From Saccharopolyspora indica (GTDB lineage Bacteria; Actinomycetota; Actinomycetes; Mycobacteriales; Pseudonocardiaceae): a DNA stretch of 64,000 nt. Below, one piece after another: positions 26,550-35,738 of this stretch; positions within the stretch are counted from its first letter, which is position 1, and each line of letters starts with the position of its first letter. A program made the translations under genes and the position numbers. The stretch spans positions 62,001-126,000 of the forward strand of contig NZ_JAQGLB010000010.1 in assembly GCF_027853965.1 (NCBI RefSeq). The letters are read 5' to 3'. The notes beneath the pieces are model-generated. The model was not told the DNA's origin and ran no database searches. It worked only from the letters and a program-made list of their open reading frames with translations.

Positions 26550-27173
26550 ATGCGCCGGTTGACCGCCGTGTTGCTGATCGCGGTTGCTGGGCTCGCCGGA
26601 TGCGCCGGGGAGCAGCCGGAGCCGCCGAAGGTGGTGCTGCCGGGCGCACCGGGCGACCAGCCGCAGGTGGTGGCGAGCGCCGCGCCGGACCCGGGTGTCC
26701 CGGTCGACGTCGAGGCCGGCTACCTGCGCATGATGATCGCGCACCACGAGCAGGCGCTGGAGATGACGGCGCTGGCACCGCAACGCGCGCAGCACCCGAA
26801 GGTCCGCGCGCTGGCCGAGCGCATCGGTGGCGCGCAGGGCCCGGAGATCGGTGCCATGCAGGGCTGGCTGGACACCCACGGCTTCGGCGAGGAGCACAGT
26901 GGACACGGCCAGTCCGCCGGGCACGATCACGCGACGATGCCGGGCATGGCCACGCCCGCGCAGCTCGCGCAGCTGCGGGACTCCACCGGCGCCGACTTCG
27001 ACCGGCTCTTCCTGCAGCTCATGATCGCCCATCACGAGGGCGCGCTGACGATGGCCACCGACGTCCTGACCCGGGGCCGCGAGGAGCAGGTCCACGCGAT
27101 GGCCACGGACGTCCTGGTGACCCAGCAGTCCGAGATCGACACCATGCGCGGGCTGCAGGGCGAGGTGGCCTGA
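26550..27173 (+). CDS. DUF305 lipoprotein
   Basis: 207 residues, AGGAGG six bases upstream. A lipobox (LAGC, Cys18) makes it a membrane-anchored lipoprotein. DUF305 is ferritin-like and has two MIAHHE signatures: MMIAHHEQALEM and LMIAHHEGALTM, with a His/Met-rich linker (HSGHGQSAGHDHATMPGM) between. The His and Met content suggests metal binding, often copper in genome context, though no copper gene is adjacent here. Confidence 0.92.
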   Translation: MRRLTAVLLIAVAGLAGCAGEQPEPPKVVLPGAPGDQPQVVASAAPDPGVPVDVEAGYLRMMIAHHEQALEMTALAPQRAQHPKVRALAERIGGAQGPEIGAMQGWLDTHGFGEEHSGHGQSAGHDHATMPGMATPAQLAQLRDSTGADFDRLFLQLMIAHHEGALTMATDVLTRGREEQVHAMATDVLVTQQSEIDTMRGLQGEVA

Positions 27174-27220
27174 GCGTTATTCGATGGCCGCGGGGCGCGG
27201 GCGGTGAGAACATCGCCGGC

Positions 27221-28048
27221 ATGACGATGTTCGGGCCGGTGCTGGACGTCCGCCCCCTGTTCGGCCAGGAGCGGCAGGAGCTGCTCGCGCTGCTCCGCTC
27301 GCTGCGCGCCGAGGACTGGTCGCGCGAGACGGTGTGCCCGGGGTGGGACGTGCACGACGTGGTCGGGCACGTCCTGAACGACTACGTGCGCCGGATCTCG
27401 GGCGCCCGGGACGGTTTCGGCGGTGCGGTCTTCGCCAACGACGAGACGCTCCCGCGCTACCTGGCGCGCGTCAACGACGAATTCGTCCGGGCGGCGCGGC
27501 AGTTCAGCCCGGAGCTGATGGTCGAGCTGCTGGCGCACCTCGGCCCGGAGCTGGACCGGCTCTGGGCGGGCTTCGACCTCACCGGCCCGGCCGCGCTGGA
27601 CGTGTCGTGGGCCGGACCCGGCTCGAGCCCGGCCTGGCTGGACATCGCCCGCGAGTACACCGAGTTCTGGGTGCACCAGCAGCAGATCCGGGACGCGGTG
27701 GGCCGTCCGGGCGCCGACCGGCCGGAACTGGTGCACCCCGTGCTGGACACGTTCCTGCGCGGGCTGCCGCACGCGCTGCGCGAGGTCGCCCGCCCGAGCG
27801 GGACCGAAGTCCGCGTCGTCGTGACCGGTCCGCCGGGCGGCATCTGGTGCGCGGTGTCCGACGAGGGCCGATGGCGGATGGCCGAGCCCGGCGGTGAACC
27901 GGCGGCCACCGTCACCGTGCGGCCGGACGACCTCTGGCGGCTCGCGACCAGGGGCATCACCGTCACCGAAGCCCGCCGGCGGGCGGACGCGCAAGGCGAC
28001 CCCGCGCTCACCGAAGCGGTGACCGCACTGCTCGCGGTGGTCGCCTGA
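27221..28048 (+). CDS. Maleylpyruvate isomerase / DinB-like family protein
   Basis: 275 residues from ATG 27221; an ATG two codons later is also possible. The N-terminal half is the four-helix DinB-like fold of mycothiol-dependent enzymes, with the conserved TVCPGWDVHDVVGHVLND; the three-His metal site is suggested by His in DVHDVVGH and in EFWVHQQQIRD. The C-terminal part resembles an SCP-like domain. Members are mycothiol-dependent isomerases or S-transferases; the substrate is unknown. Confidence 0.85.
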   Translation: MTMFGPVLDVRPLFGQERQELLALLRSLRAEDWSRETVCPGWDVHDVVGHVLNDYVRRISGARDGFGGAVFANDETLPRYLARVNDEFVRAARQFSPELMVELLAHLGPELDRLWAGFDLTGPAALDVSWAGPGSSPAWLDIAREYTEFWVHQQQIRDAVGRPGADRPELVHPVLDTFLRGLPHALREVARPSGTEVRVVVTGPPGGIWCAVSDEGRWRMAEPGGEPAATVTVRPDDLWRLATRGITVTEARRRADAQGDPALTEAVTALLAVVA

Positions 28049-28054
28049 GGATCC

Positions 28055-28624
28055 CTACCGCGAGCTGAGGAACTCGATCGTCCTCCGGGTCAGGAGCTTC
28101 GCGGCGTCCGGGTCGTGGGACGGCAGCGAACTGTCCGCGAACAGGTGCTGGTCACCCGGGTACAGGAACATCTCCGCAGCAGCGCAGCCGGAGACGAGGG
28201 CGCGGGCGGCGTCGACGTCCTCGGCGAAGAGCGGATCCGCTTCCTTCCCGTGCACCTGAACCGGCACGCCGTCGGGCCATGCCGCACCGAACTCCGACAC
28301 GGGGATGCAAGCGTGGAACAGGAGCGCGCCCCGCGCGCCCGCCCGGGTCTGCGCCAGCTTCTGCGCGGGCAGCACACCGAGCGAGAAACCAGCGTAAACG
28401 GCGTCTCGCGGCAGAGCTTCGGCTGCGCGGACACCGCGCTCGGTGATCTCGCCGAAGCCGACCTGCTCGACGTGGGCGATGCCTTCCTCGAGCGAGCCGA
28501 AGACGAGCCCGTCGAAGAGATCGGGCGTGTGGACGGTGTGCCCGGCCGCGCGGAGCTCGTCGGCGAAAGCGGTGACCCCGGAGGTCAATCCCTGCGCGTG
28601 GTGGAACAGAACGACCTCTGCCAT
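28055..28624 (-). CDS. Dienelactone hydrolase-family protein
   Basis: 189 residues with the dienelactone-hydrolase alpha/beta fold. The nucleophile elbow is AGFSLGV with Ser81, where classical dienelactone hydrolase has Cys; the remaining triad is Asp130 (KEADPLF) and His160 (GDQHLF). Convergent with the DinB-like gene, stops 6 bases apart. Likely a small-ester hydrolase. Confidence 0.88.
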   Translation of the reverse strand: MAEVVLFHHAQGLTSGVTAFADELRAAGHTVHTPDLFDGLVFGSLEEGIAHVEQVGFGEITERGVRAAEALPRDAVYAGFSLGVLPAQKLAQTRAGARGALLFHACIPVSEFGAAWPDGVPVQVHGKEADPLFAEDVDAARALVSGCAAAEMFLYPGDQHLFADSSLPSHDPDAAKLLTRRTIEFLSSR

Positions 28625-28676
28625 GCCCGAACCCCTTGCCTGCCGGTAGCGAATGCCGAACGATACCCGAGGCGGT

Positions 28677-29870
28677 TCACCACTCGACGCGGAGTTCGTG
28701 CAGGCCGCGGACGAAACCGCCGGTCTTCCAGGGGAGTTCGGCGTCGGTCAGGCGCAGCTGCGGGAAGCGGCGGGTGAGCTCGCCGAGGCCGGTCTCCAGC
28801 TCGATCTTCGCCAGCTGCGCGCCGAGGCAGCGGTGCACGCCGTTGCCGAACGCGAGGTGGCGGTTGGGCTGGCGGGCCGGGTCGAACTCGTCGGGCGAGT
28901 CGAACGCCGCGGCGTCGCGGTTGGCCGAGCTCAGCGAGATCAGCACGGTGTCGCCTTCGGCGATGGTCACCCCGCCCAGCTCGACCGTCGCGGTGGCCAC
29001 CCTGGGCAAGCCCACCTGGAAGGCCTCCAGCGAGGAGTAGCGCAGCAGCTCGTCCACCACCGGCCCGATGAGTCCCGGGTGCTCGACGAGCCTGCGCCAC
29101 TGGTCCGGGTGCTCGTCGAGCAGCAGGGCCACCGAGTTCGCCAGCTGGTTCTTGGTGGTCTCGTGCCCGGCGTTGAGCAGCGCGAGACCGAACAGCACGA
29201 GTTCTTCCTCGCTCAGCCGGTCGTCCTCGTCGCGCGCTGTGATGAGCAGGCTGAGCAGGTCTTCGGTGGGGGAGCGGCGCTTGTCGTCGACGAGCTCCGC
29301 GATGTAGTCCGACAGCTCCGTCCAACCGGCCCGGACCTCCTCGACCGGCAGCCCGGACACGGTGAGGATCCGCTCGGTCCAGTCCTGGAAGGAGGGCCGG
29401 TCGGCGTCGGGCACGCCGAGCATCTCGCAGATGATCTCGATGGGCAGCGCGGCGGTGAAGTGCTCGATCAGGTCGACCGGCGGCGTCATCCCGGCGAGCT
29501 CGTCCAGCAGCCGGTCGGTCACCTCCTGCACGCGCGGGCGCAGCTGCTCGATCCGCCGGGCGGTGAACACCTTCGCGACCAGCTTGCGCAGCCGGGTGTG
29601 CTCCGGTGGGTCGGTGGCGAGGATCAGCCCCGGCGGCAGCTCGAAGGTGCCCAGCTTGGGCACGTCCGGGTGGGCGGCGCGGGCCAGGCTGAACCGCGTG
29701 TCGACCAGCACGGCGTTGACCTCGGCGTAACGGGTGACCAGCCAGACCGGCTTGCCGGACAGCAGGACCCGCGAGATCGGCTGCTCGTCGCGCAGCCGGG
29801 CGATCCGCGCGCGGTCGCTGCTGCCGTCGGCAGCGGTGAACGGGAACTCGGGGAGTTCGGTCTCGCGCAC
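28677..29870 (-). CDS. Cytochrome P450, tandem paralogue 1
   Basis: 397 residues from GTG 29870 with GAGGAGG upstream. P450 hallmarks: I-helix oxygen-activation motif NAGHETTKN, K-helix ExxR in DELLRY, and haem-binding loop [10 protein letters not shown] with axial Cys348. It belongs with the soluble bacterial class (CYP105/107-like) that takes electrons from a ferredoxin and its reductase; no such partner is in the window. The protein is closely similar to the next two over its whole length, including [19 protein letters not shown], so they arose by tandem duplication. This copy is the most diverged and has a shorter leader. Confidence 0.95.
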   Translation of the reverse strand: MRETELPEFPFTAADGSSDRARIARLRDEQPISRVLLSGKPVWLVTRYAEVNAVLVDTRFSLARAAHPDVPKLGTFELPPGLILATDPPEHTRLRKLVAKVFTARRIEQLRPRVQEVTDRLLDELAGMTPPVDLIEHFTAALPIEIICEMLGVPDADRPSFQDWTERILTVSGLPVEEVRAGWTELSDYIAELVDDKRRSPTEDLLSLLITARDEDDRLSEEELVLFGLALLNAGHETTKNQLANSVALLLDEHPDQWRRLVEHPGLIGPVVDELLRYSSLEAFQVGLPRVATATVELGGVTIAEGDTVLISLSSANRDAAAFDSPDEFDPARQPNRHLAFGNGVHRCLGAQLAKIELETGLGELTRRFPQLRLTDAELPWKTGGFVRGLHELRVEW

Positions 29871-30099
29871 AACGCCTCCTCGCACCGGGAATCCGCGTCG
29901 TCCCACCGGCAGGCTACCGCCGCGCGGAGCCACTGCCGATCGGGATTTCGGGTGGAGAACCGTTGCCTGATAAGCGGAATCCGTCGCCTGATCAGCCGTG
30001 GCCCGAAAGGAGGCCACGACTCCGACGATGGGGTTGCTGCCCGGTCGGCCGAAGCTCTCGCACGGCAACGCGTTCTCGCCGCGTCGATCCGGCCGAGTC

Positions 30100-31299
30100 T
30101 CACCACTGGACCTGGAGCCGGTGCAATCCCCGAACGAAAACCCCTTTCTTCCAAGGAAGTTCGCCGTCGGTCAGGCGCAGCTGCGGGAAGCGGCGGGTGA
30201 GCTCGCCGAGGCCGGTCTCCAGCTCGATCTTCGCCAGCTGGGCGCCGAGGCAGCGGTGCACGCCGTTGCCGAAGGTCAGGTGGCGGTTGGGCGTGCGGGT
30301 GGGGTCGAACTCGTCGGGGGAGTCGAAGACCGCGGCGTCGCGGTTGGCCGAGTTCAGCGAGATCAGCACGGTGTCGCCCGCGGCGATGGTCACCCCGCCC
30401 AGCTCGACCGGTTCGGTGGCGACCCTGGGGAAGGTCACCTCGTAACCGGCCAGCGAGACGTAGCGCAGCAGCTCGTCCACCGCGGACGGGATGAGCTCGG
30501 GGCGCGCGACGAGTCGTTGCCACTGGTCGGGATGTTCCGCGAGCAGCACGGCCACCGAGTTCGCCAGCTGGTTCTTGGTGGTGTCGTGCCCGCCGGTCAG
30601 CAGCGTGAGGCCGAACACCGCGAGCTCGTCGTCGCCCAGCTCGTCGTCCTCGTCGCGGGCTGCGATCAGCATGCTGAGCAGGTCGTCGGTGGGAGCACGG
30701 CGTTTCTCGGCGACGAGTCCGGCGAGGTAGTAGGTCATCCGCGTCCACCCGGCCCGGACCTCTTCGACCGGCAGCCCGGCGACGGTGAGCAGGCGCTCGG
30801 TCCAGTCCTGGAACCGGTCCCGGTCCTGGTGGGGGACGCCGAGGATCTCGCAGATGATCTCGATGGGGAGCGCGGCGGTGAAGTGCTCGATCAGGTCGAC
30901 CGGCGGCGTCATCCCGGCGAGTTCGTCCAGCAGCCGGTCGGTCACCTCCTGCACGCGCGGGCGCAGCTGCTCGATCCGCCTGGCGGTGAACACCTTCGCG
31001 ACCAGCTTGCGCAGCCGGGTGTGCTCCGGTGGGTCGGTGGTGAGGAGCTGCCCCGGCGGCAGGTCGAAGGTGCCCAGCCGCGGGACTCCCGGGTCGATGG
31101 CGCGGGCCAGGCTGAAGCGCGTGTCGACCAGCACGGTGTTGACGTCGGCGTGCCGGGTGACGAGCCAGGCGGGCTGGCCGGCCAGCGCGACCCGGGTGAT
31201 CGGCTGCTCCTCGCTCAGCCGGACCATCCGTTCGTGGTCGTTGCTGCCGTCCGGGGTGGTGAACGGGAAGACCGGGAGTTCGCTTTCGGTCGCGCGCAC
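30100..31299 (-). CDS. Cytochrome P450, tandem paralogue 2
   Basis: 399 residues from GTG 31299, preceded by the same GAGGAGGCGTT leader as its neighbours. I-helix TGGHDTTKN (Asp where the others have Glu), ExxR in DELLRY, haem loop [10 protein letters not shown] with Cys350. N terminus [14 protein letters not shown] is nearly the same as copy 3. Differences between copies cluster in the regions that usually line the substrate pocket, such as the segment LAGYEVTFPRV after the K helix ([11 protein letters not shown] in copy 3, LEAFQVGLPRV in copy 1). Confidence 0.95.
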   Translation of the reverse strand: MRATESELPVFPFTTPDGSNDHERMVRLSEEQPITRVALAGQPAWLVTRHADVNTVLVDTRFSLARAIDPGVPRLGTFDLPPGQLLTTDPPEHTRLRKLVAKVFTARRIEQLRPRVQEVTDRLLDELAGMTPPVDLIEHFTAALPIEIICEILGVPHQDRDRFQDWTERLLTVAGLPVEEVRAGWTRMTYYLAGLVAEKRRAPTDDLLSMLIAARDEDDELGDDELAVFGLTLLTGGHDTTKNQLANSVAVLLAEHPDQWQRLVARPELIPSAVDELLRYVSLAGYEVTFPRVATEPVELGGVTIAAGDTVLISLNSANRDAAVFDSPDEFDPTRTPNRHLTFGNGVHRCLGAQLAKIELETGLGELTRRFPQLRLTDGELPWKKGVFVRGLHRLQVQW

Positions 31300-31424
31300 A
31301 ACGCCTCCTCGGGAGGGGATCGGACCGGACACGTGGAGCCGTCCGGGGGAGGATCCCATCCAGCGGCACCCTTGCCGGCGGTCGAGCTCTGGAGGATCTC
31401 GGCGGCTTCCGCTCGTGCGGCACC

Positions 31425-31444
31425 CACCACCAGCAGGCTACCGC
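31425..31444 (-). promoter_or_regulatory. Duplicated leader element, P450 copy 2
   Basis: An identical 20-base block occurs at 32816-32835 ahead of P450 copy 3, and a shorter form (17 bases) at 29904-29920 ahead of copy 1. On the coding strand it contains TAGCCT, a possible -10 hexamer, so each P450 probably has its own promoter. Confidence 0.5.
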
Positions 31445-31484
31445 TCACGAGTGGCAGCCGATCGGGTCCCGAGCGGCGGAGGGT

Positions 31485-32684
31485 TCACCACTCGACGCGG
31501 AGTTCGTGCAGGCCGCGGACGAAAACGCCCTTCTTCCAGTCCAGTTCGGCGTCGGCCAGGCGCAGCTGCGGGAAACGCCGGAGGAGGCCGCCGAGGCCGG
31601 TCTCCAGCTCGATCCTCGCCAGCTGCGCGCCGATGCAGCGGTGCACGCCGTTGCCGAAAGCGAGGTGGCGGTTGGGCGTGCGCGCCGGGTCGAATTCATC
31701 GGGATCGTCGAACATCGCGGTGTCCCGGTTGGCCGAGGTCAGCGAGATCAGCACGGTGTCGCCCTCGGCGATGGTCACCCCGCCCAGCTCGACCGCCGCG
31801 GTGGCCACTCTGGGGAAGGTCACCGCGTAGCCGAACAGCGGCACGTAGCGCAGCAGCTCGTCCACCGCGGACGGGACGAGCTCGGGCTGGTCGATCAGCC
31901 GCTGCCACTGGTCGGGACGTTCGGCGAGCAGCATGGCAACCGAGCTCGCCAGCTGGTTCTTGGTGGTCTCGTGCCCGCCGATCAGCAGCGCGAGCCCGAG
32001 CATCACCAGTTCGTTCTCGTCGAGCTTGTCGTCCTCGTCGCGCGCCGCGACCAACCTGCTGAGCAGGTCGTCGGTGGGAACGAGGCGCTTCTCGGCGACG
32101 AGCCCGGCGAGGTAGTCGGCGATCCGCGTCCACCCGGCCTGCACTTCCTCGGCCGGCAGCCCGGCGACGGTGAGCAGGCGCTCGGTCCACTCCTGGAACC
32201 GGTCCCGGTCCTGGTCGGGGACGCCGAGGATCTCGCAGATGATCTCGATGGGGAGCGCGGCGGTGAAGTGCTGGATCAGGTCGACCGGCGGTGCCTGCTC
32301 GGCGAGCCGGTCCAGCAGCCGGTCGCTCACCTCCTCCACGTGCGGCCGCAGCTGCTCGATCCGCCGGGCGGTGAAGACCTTCGCGACCAGCTTGCGCAGC
32401 CGGGTGTGCTCCGGTGGATCGGTGGCGAGGAGCTGCCCCGGCGGCAGCTCGAAGGTGCCCAGCCGCGGAATTCCTGGATCGATGGCGCGCGCCAGGCTGA
32501 AGCGCGTGTCGACCAGCACCGCGTTGACGTCGGCGTGGCGGGTGACGAGCCAGACCGGCTGACCGGCCAGCGCGACCCTGGTGATCGGCTGCTCCTCGCT
32601 CAGCCGGACCATCCGTTCCTGGTCGTCGCTGCCGTCCGCGTTGGTGAACGGGAACACCGGGAGTTCGCTTTCGGTCGCGCGCAC
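31485..32684 (-). CDS. Cytochrome P450, tandem paralogue 3
   Basis: 399 residues from GTG 32684. I-helix IGGHETTKN, ExxR in DELLRY, haem loop [10 protein letters not shown] with Cys350. With copies 1 and 2 it forms a head-to-tail array; intergenic leaders of copies 2 and 3 align over more than 100 bases (for instance GTGGAGCCGTCCGGGG in both), showing that the duplication unit included the promoter. Probable first-diverging upstream member of the array. Substrate unknown; no polyketide or peptide synthase lies nearby. Confidence 0.95.
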   Translation of the reverse strand: MRATESELPVFPFTNADGSDDQERMVRLSEEQPITRVALAGQPVWLVTRHADVNAVLVDTRFSLARAIDPGIPRLGTFELPPGQLLATDPPEHTRLRKLVAKVFTARRIEQLRPHVEEVSDRLLDRLAEQAPPVDLIQHFTAALPIEIICEILGVPDQDRDRFQEWTERLLTVAGLPAEEVQAGWTRIADYLAGLVAEKRLVPTDDLLSRLVAARDEDDKLDENELVMLGLALLIGGHETTKNQLASSVAMLLAERPDQWQRLIDQPELVPSAVDELLRYVPLFGYAVTFPRVATAAVELGGVTIAEGDTVLISLTSANRDTAMFDDPDEFDPARTPNRHLAFGNGVHRCIGAQLARIELETGLGGLLRRFPQLRLADAELDWKKGVFVRGLHELRVEW

Positions 32685-32815
32685 AACGCCTCCTCGGGTG
32701 GGATTCGACCGGCCCGGCCGCGCGCGGACAGGTGGAGCCGTCCGGGGAGGGCAACGTTTCCGGCGGAACCTTGCCGGTGGCTGAACTCCGGGATCTCGGT
32801 GGCCGTCGCCCGGCG

Positions 32816-32835
32816 CACCACCAGCAGGCTACCGC
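32816..32835 (-). promoter_or_regulatory. Duplicated leader element, P450 copy 3
   Basis: The same 20 bases as at 31425-31444, with the TAGCCT candidate -10 on the coding strand, about 130 bases ahead of the GTG start. Confidence 0.5.
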
Positions 32836-32950
32836 GCTCCCGGGTCGTCGCAGATCGCGTGTTCGAGTGGCGAAAACCTTTGCCCGACAAGACGAACCCG
32901 TCCCCTGATCGTCCCTCGCCCGATCGGTCCAAGCCGATCCCGAGGCGACC

Positions 32951-33307
32951 TCAGGCCTTCAGGGCGGCGCGGACGATGGCGAGGGCTTCGTCGGCCGGAA
33001 TGCCCAGGGCGTGGGTGATCTGGGCGTAGGTGGCCGCCGCTTCGGCTGCTCGGGCTGCGCTCTGATCGCCCGCGTCGGAGACGAAAGTGCCTGCGCGGCC
33101 ACGGGTTTCGATCAGCCCGGCCTGCTCCAGCTCGCGGTAGGCCTTGGCCGCGGTGTTGGCCGCGATGCCCAGGTCGGCGGCCAGGGCGCGGACGGTCGGG
33201 AGCTTGGCGCCCACCGGCAGCTCACCGCTGCGGACCTGCTCGGCGATGCTGGAGCGCACCTGCTCGAACGGCGGCACGTCGGAGTTGGCGTCAACGCTGA
33301 TCCGCAT
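32951..33307 (-). CDS. GntR-family regulator, YtrA-like
   Basis: 118 residues. A GntR winged helix (FEQVRSSIAEQVRSGELPVG, VRALAADLGIAANTAAKAYRELEQAGLIETRGRAGTFV) is followed by only a short helical tail, which defines the YtrA subfamily. YtrA regulators usually control adjacent ABC transporters, but none is present. It is 59 bases downstream of the STAS gene on the same strand and may be co-transcribed with it. Confidence 0.9.
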   Translation of the reverse strand: MRISVDANSDVPPFEQVRSSIAEQVRSGELPVGAKLPTVRALAADLGIAANTAAKAYRELEQAGLIETRGRAGTFVSDAGDQSAARAAEAAATYAQITHALGIPADEALAIVRAALKA

Positions 33308-33366
33308 GGTCCATCACTTCCCGGTCGAGGTCGGTGCCGCAACAGTATCCGGCGGGCCCGCGCGGC

Positions 33367-33711
33367 TCACCCGCGCCAGGCCTGGGCCGAGGGGAGGTCG
33401 GGCACGATGGGGAACACCTCGGTCAGGCGGGTGATCCGGAAGATCTTGAGCAGCCGGTCCGCGGTGCACACCAGGACCACGTCGCCGTCGACGGCGCGGA
33501 TGCGCTTCAGGGCGCCGACCAGCACGCCGAGCGCTGTGCTGTCCAGGAACTCGACCTGGGTGAGGTCCACGACCAACCGGTGCGCGCCGTCGTTCACCGC
33601 GTCGGTCAACCGGTCCCGCAGCGTTGGTGCGGTGCTGACGTCGATCTCGCCGCTCACGGTGATCAGCGCGACGTCGTCGGGCAGCCGTGTGCTGGTCACG
33701 CCGAAGTCCAT
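33367..33711 (-). CDS. STAS-domain anti-anti-sigma factor
   Basis: 114 residues from ATG 33711 (a GTG three codons earlier is possible). The STAS fold is clear: ITVSGEIDVSTAPTLRDRL, then VVDLTQVEFLDSTALGVLV with the phosphorylatable Ser58 in LDSTALG. It would bind an anti-sigma kinase of the RsbW/SpoIIAB kind in its unphosphorylated state and free a sigma-B-type factor. No kinase or sigma gene is adjacent. Confidence 0.93.
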   Translation of the reverse strand: MDFGVTSTRLPDDVALITVSGEIDVSTAPTLRDRLTDAVNDGAHRLVVDLTQVEFLDSTALGVLVGALKRIRAVDGDVVLVCTADRLLKIFRITRLTEVFPIVPDLPSAQAWRG

Positions 33712-33780
33712 GGGCTGCACACTAGCGCCGGATCCCGGGCTCTCGTGACGATCCGACGTCGTGCGCGCACGGTGGGTGGC

Positions 33781-35232
33781 ATGCTCGTCGGCATGATCGG
33801 TTCGTGGTGGAAGCGGCGCCGGGGCGAGGTCGGACGCGTTTCCGTGATGCCTGCCCGGTCGATCTGGATCGGGGCGCTGGTGCTGCTGGTGGTGGCGGCG
33901 GTCTCGATGTGGGCGCTGATGGCGCTGTACGGCGGCGGGAGCCCGCAGGACAAGGTCCAGCTGGAGATCATCAAGCTGGCCGGTGGCATCGTGGTCGGGA
34001 CCGGTGGCGCGGCTGCGCTGCTGCTCGCCGCACGACGGCAGCGCTCCACCGAACTGCAGCTGGCCCAGAACGAGCGGGACCTCGCCCAGAAGGAGCGCGC
34101 CGCCGCCGATGCCCGCCACGACGCCGCGGAACGGCGGATCACCGATCTCTACTCCTCCGCAGCGGAACAGCTGGGCTCGGACAAGGCCCCGGTGCGCCTG
34201 GCCGCGCTCCACGCTCTCGAACGACTCGGCCAGGACAACCCCGGCCACCGCCAGACGGTCGTGGACCTCCTGTGCGCCTACTTGCGGATGCCCGGCACCT
34301 CGCCCGAGGCGATCGGTCCGGATCAGCAGGACGGGCAAAGTCAGGAGGACCAGGTGCGGCTCACCGCGCAACGGCTGCTCACCGCTCACCTCCGGCCCGA
34401 GGACGACGAGAAGTTCTGGGCGGACGGGGACCTCGACCTCACCGGTGCCACGCTCACCGCGTGGGACATGACGGGCTGCCGCGTTCGCCACGCCTTGTTC
34501 GACGGGACGACCTTCCACGACAAGGCTTCCTTCTCGCTGGCGGTGTTCAGCGGGGAGGCCTCGTTCGGCGCGGCGCTGTTCAGCGACTGGGCTTCGTTCG
34601 GTGGAGCGCAGTTCCACGACGTGGTCGGATTCGACGAGGTGGCGTTCCGAGGCCCCGCCTCCTTCCGCGCGGCGGAGTTCGACGGCATGGTCCTCTTCGA
34701 CGAGTCCGAGTTCCACGATCCGGTCTCCTTCGCCGAGGCCACGTTCAGCGGTCCGGTTTCCTTCCGGAAGGTGGCGTGCCGGGGCGCGGTTTCGTTCCGG
34801 CAAGCGGATTTCCGCGCCGCGGCTGCGTTCGGTGCGGCTGAGTTCCGCGAGGAGGCGTCCTTCGGCGGAGCGCAGTTCCGGCACTCCGCCTCGTTCGGTG
34901 AGACGCGGTTCCAGGCCGTGGTCTCGTTCCGGGAGGCGGAGTTCCACGACTCGGTGTGGTTCGACCACATCCGACTGGGAGAGCCGGATTTCTCCGACGC
35001 CCGGCTCCTCGCGCCCGACTCGGCGGCCGCCCCGGACTGGCTGCGGAGGCTACCGGGATGGCGGCTGACCGTCGTCGAGGGTGAAGTGGCCGATGAGCAG
35101 CAGCGTCGTTGGCATCGGTTCGAACCGACCGGGACCGTGCGGTCGGCTTCGGAGGTGGGCGGACGAGACTGTCAGACCGAGTCCGAATCGGTTCGCCCTG
35201 CACACGACTCGGCTGAGATCATGGACGTGTGA
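33781..35232 (+). CDS. Membrane-anchored pentapeptide-repeat protein
   Basis: 483 residues from ATG 33781; a Met four codons later is an alternative. Two transmembrane helices (about 28-52 and 63-85), a charged coiled coil (TELQLAQNERDLAQKERAAADARHD), a helical segment (VRLAALHALERLGQDNPGHRQTVVDLLCAYLR) common to actinomycete proteins of this class, then about 25 pentapeptide repeats of the A(S/F)F type (ASFGAALFSDWASFGGAQF) from residue 220 to 400, which fold as a right-handed square helix. Ends in a GTGA overlap with the next gene. Function unknown; related solenoids mimic DNA or act as scaffolds. Confidence 0.9.
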   Translation: MLVGMIGSWWKRRRGEVGRVSVMPARSIWIGALVLLVVAAVSMWALMALYGGGSPQDKVQLEIIKLAGGIVVGTGGAAALLLAARRQRSTELQLAQNERDLAQKERAAADARHDAAERRITDLYSSAAEQLGSDKAPVRLAALHALERLGQDNPGHRQTVVDLLCAYLRMPGTSPEAIGPDQQDGQSQEDQVRLTAQRLLTAHLRPEDDEKFWADGDLDLTGATLTAWDMTGCRVRHALFDGTTFHDKASFSLAVFSGEASFGAALFSDWASFGGAQFHDVVGFDEVAFRGPASFRAAEFDGMVLFDESEFHDPVSFAEATFSGPVSFRKVACRGAVSFRQADFRAAAAFGAAEFREEASFGGAQFRHSASFGETRFQAVVSFREAEFHDSVWFDHIRLGEPDFSDARLLAPDSAAAPDWLRRLPGWRLTVVEGEVADEQQRRWHRFEPTGTVRSASEVGGRDCQTESESVRPAHDSAEIMDV

Positions 35233-35738
35233 CGAGCCGCGACGAACCGATCGACTGGCAGGCGCTGGCCGAGGGCATCGGCACTGACCCGAACCGGAGC
35301 GGCGACCGCACCGCCCGGCGGGCGATCGCCTTCCTGCTGGGCGATGAGGCGATTCGCCGGTCCGTGGACTGGTACGTCGAGGGCCTCCCGGCCGCCGAGC
35401 ACGCGCGTTCGGTGTTGCGGCTCCTGCAGCCCGACGCCGCCCGGTCCCGCTGCCTGGAGATCTACCGGACCGACCCCGATCCCGAACGCCGCCGCTGCGC
35501 CGTCGAGCTGTTCCGCGTCGTCGCCACGGCCGATGATCTGCCGCTGGTCGGCGAGTTCCTCGCCGACGCCGATCCGGGTGTCCAGCTCTGGGGCATCGGC
35601 GTCCTCGACCAGCTCCTGTTCGGCGGTCACGTCGACGCCGACGATGCCGAGCCCTTCCTCCAGGTCGCCGAGCAGCACTCGCATCCCCAGGTGCGCGAGA
35701 AGCACGCAGACCTGCGCGAGCACCTGGCGGAGCGCTAG
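35229..35738 (+). CDS. HEAT-like helical repeat protein
   Basis: 169 residues from GTG 35229, overlapping the stop of the pentapeptide gene by four bases (GTGA), so translation is coupled. The sequence is a run of helical pairs with HEAT character ([56 protein letters not shown]). No catalytic residue is apparent. Its stop codon overlaps that of the convergent meaB gene (CTAG at 35735-35738). Probably a partner of the pentapeptide protein. Confidence 0.82.
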   Translation: MTSRDEPIDWQALAEGIGTDPNRSGDRTARRAIAFLLGDEAIRRSVDWYVEGLPAAEHARSVLRLLQPDAARSRCLEIYRTDPDPERRRCAVELFRVVATADDLPLVGEFLADADPGVQLWGIGVLDQLLFGGHVDADDAEPFLQVAEQHSHPQVREKHADLREHLAER

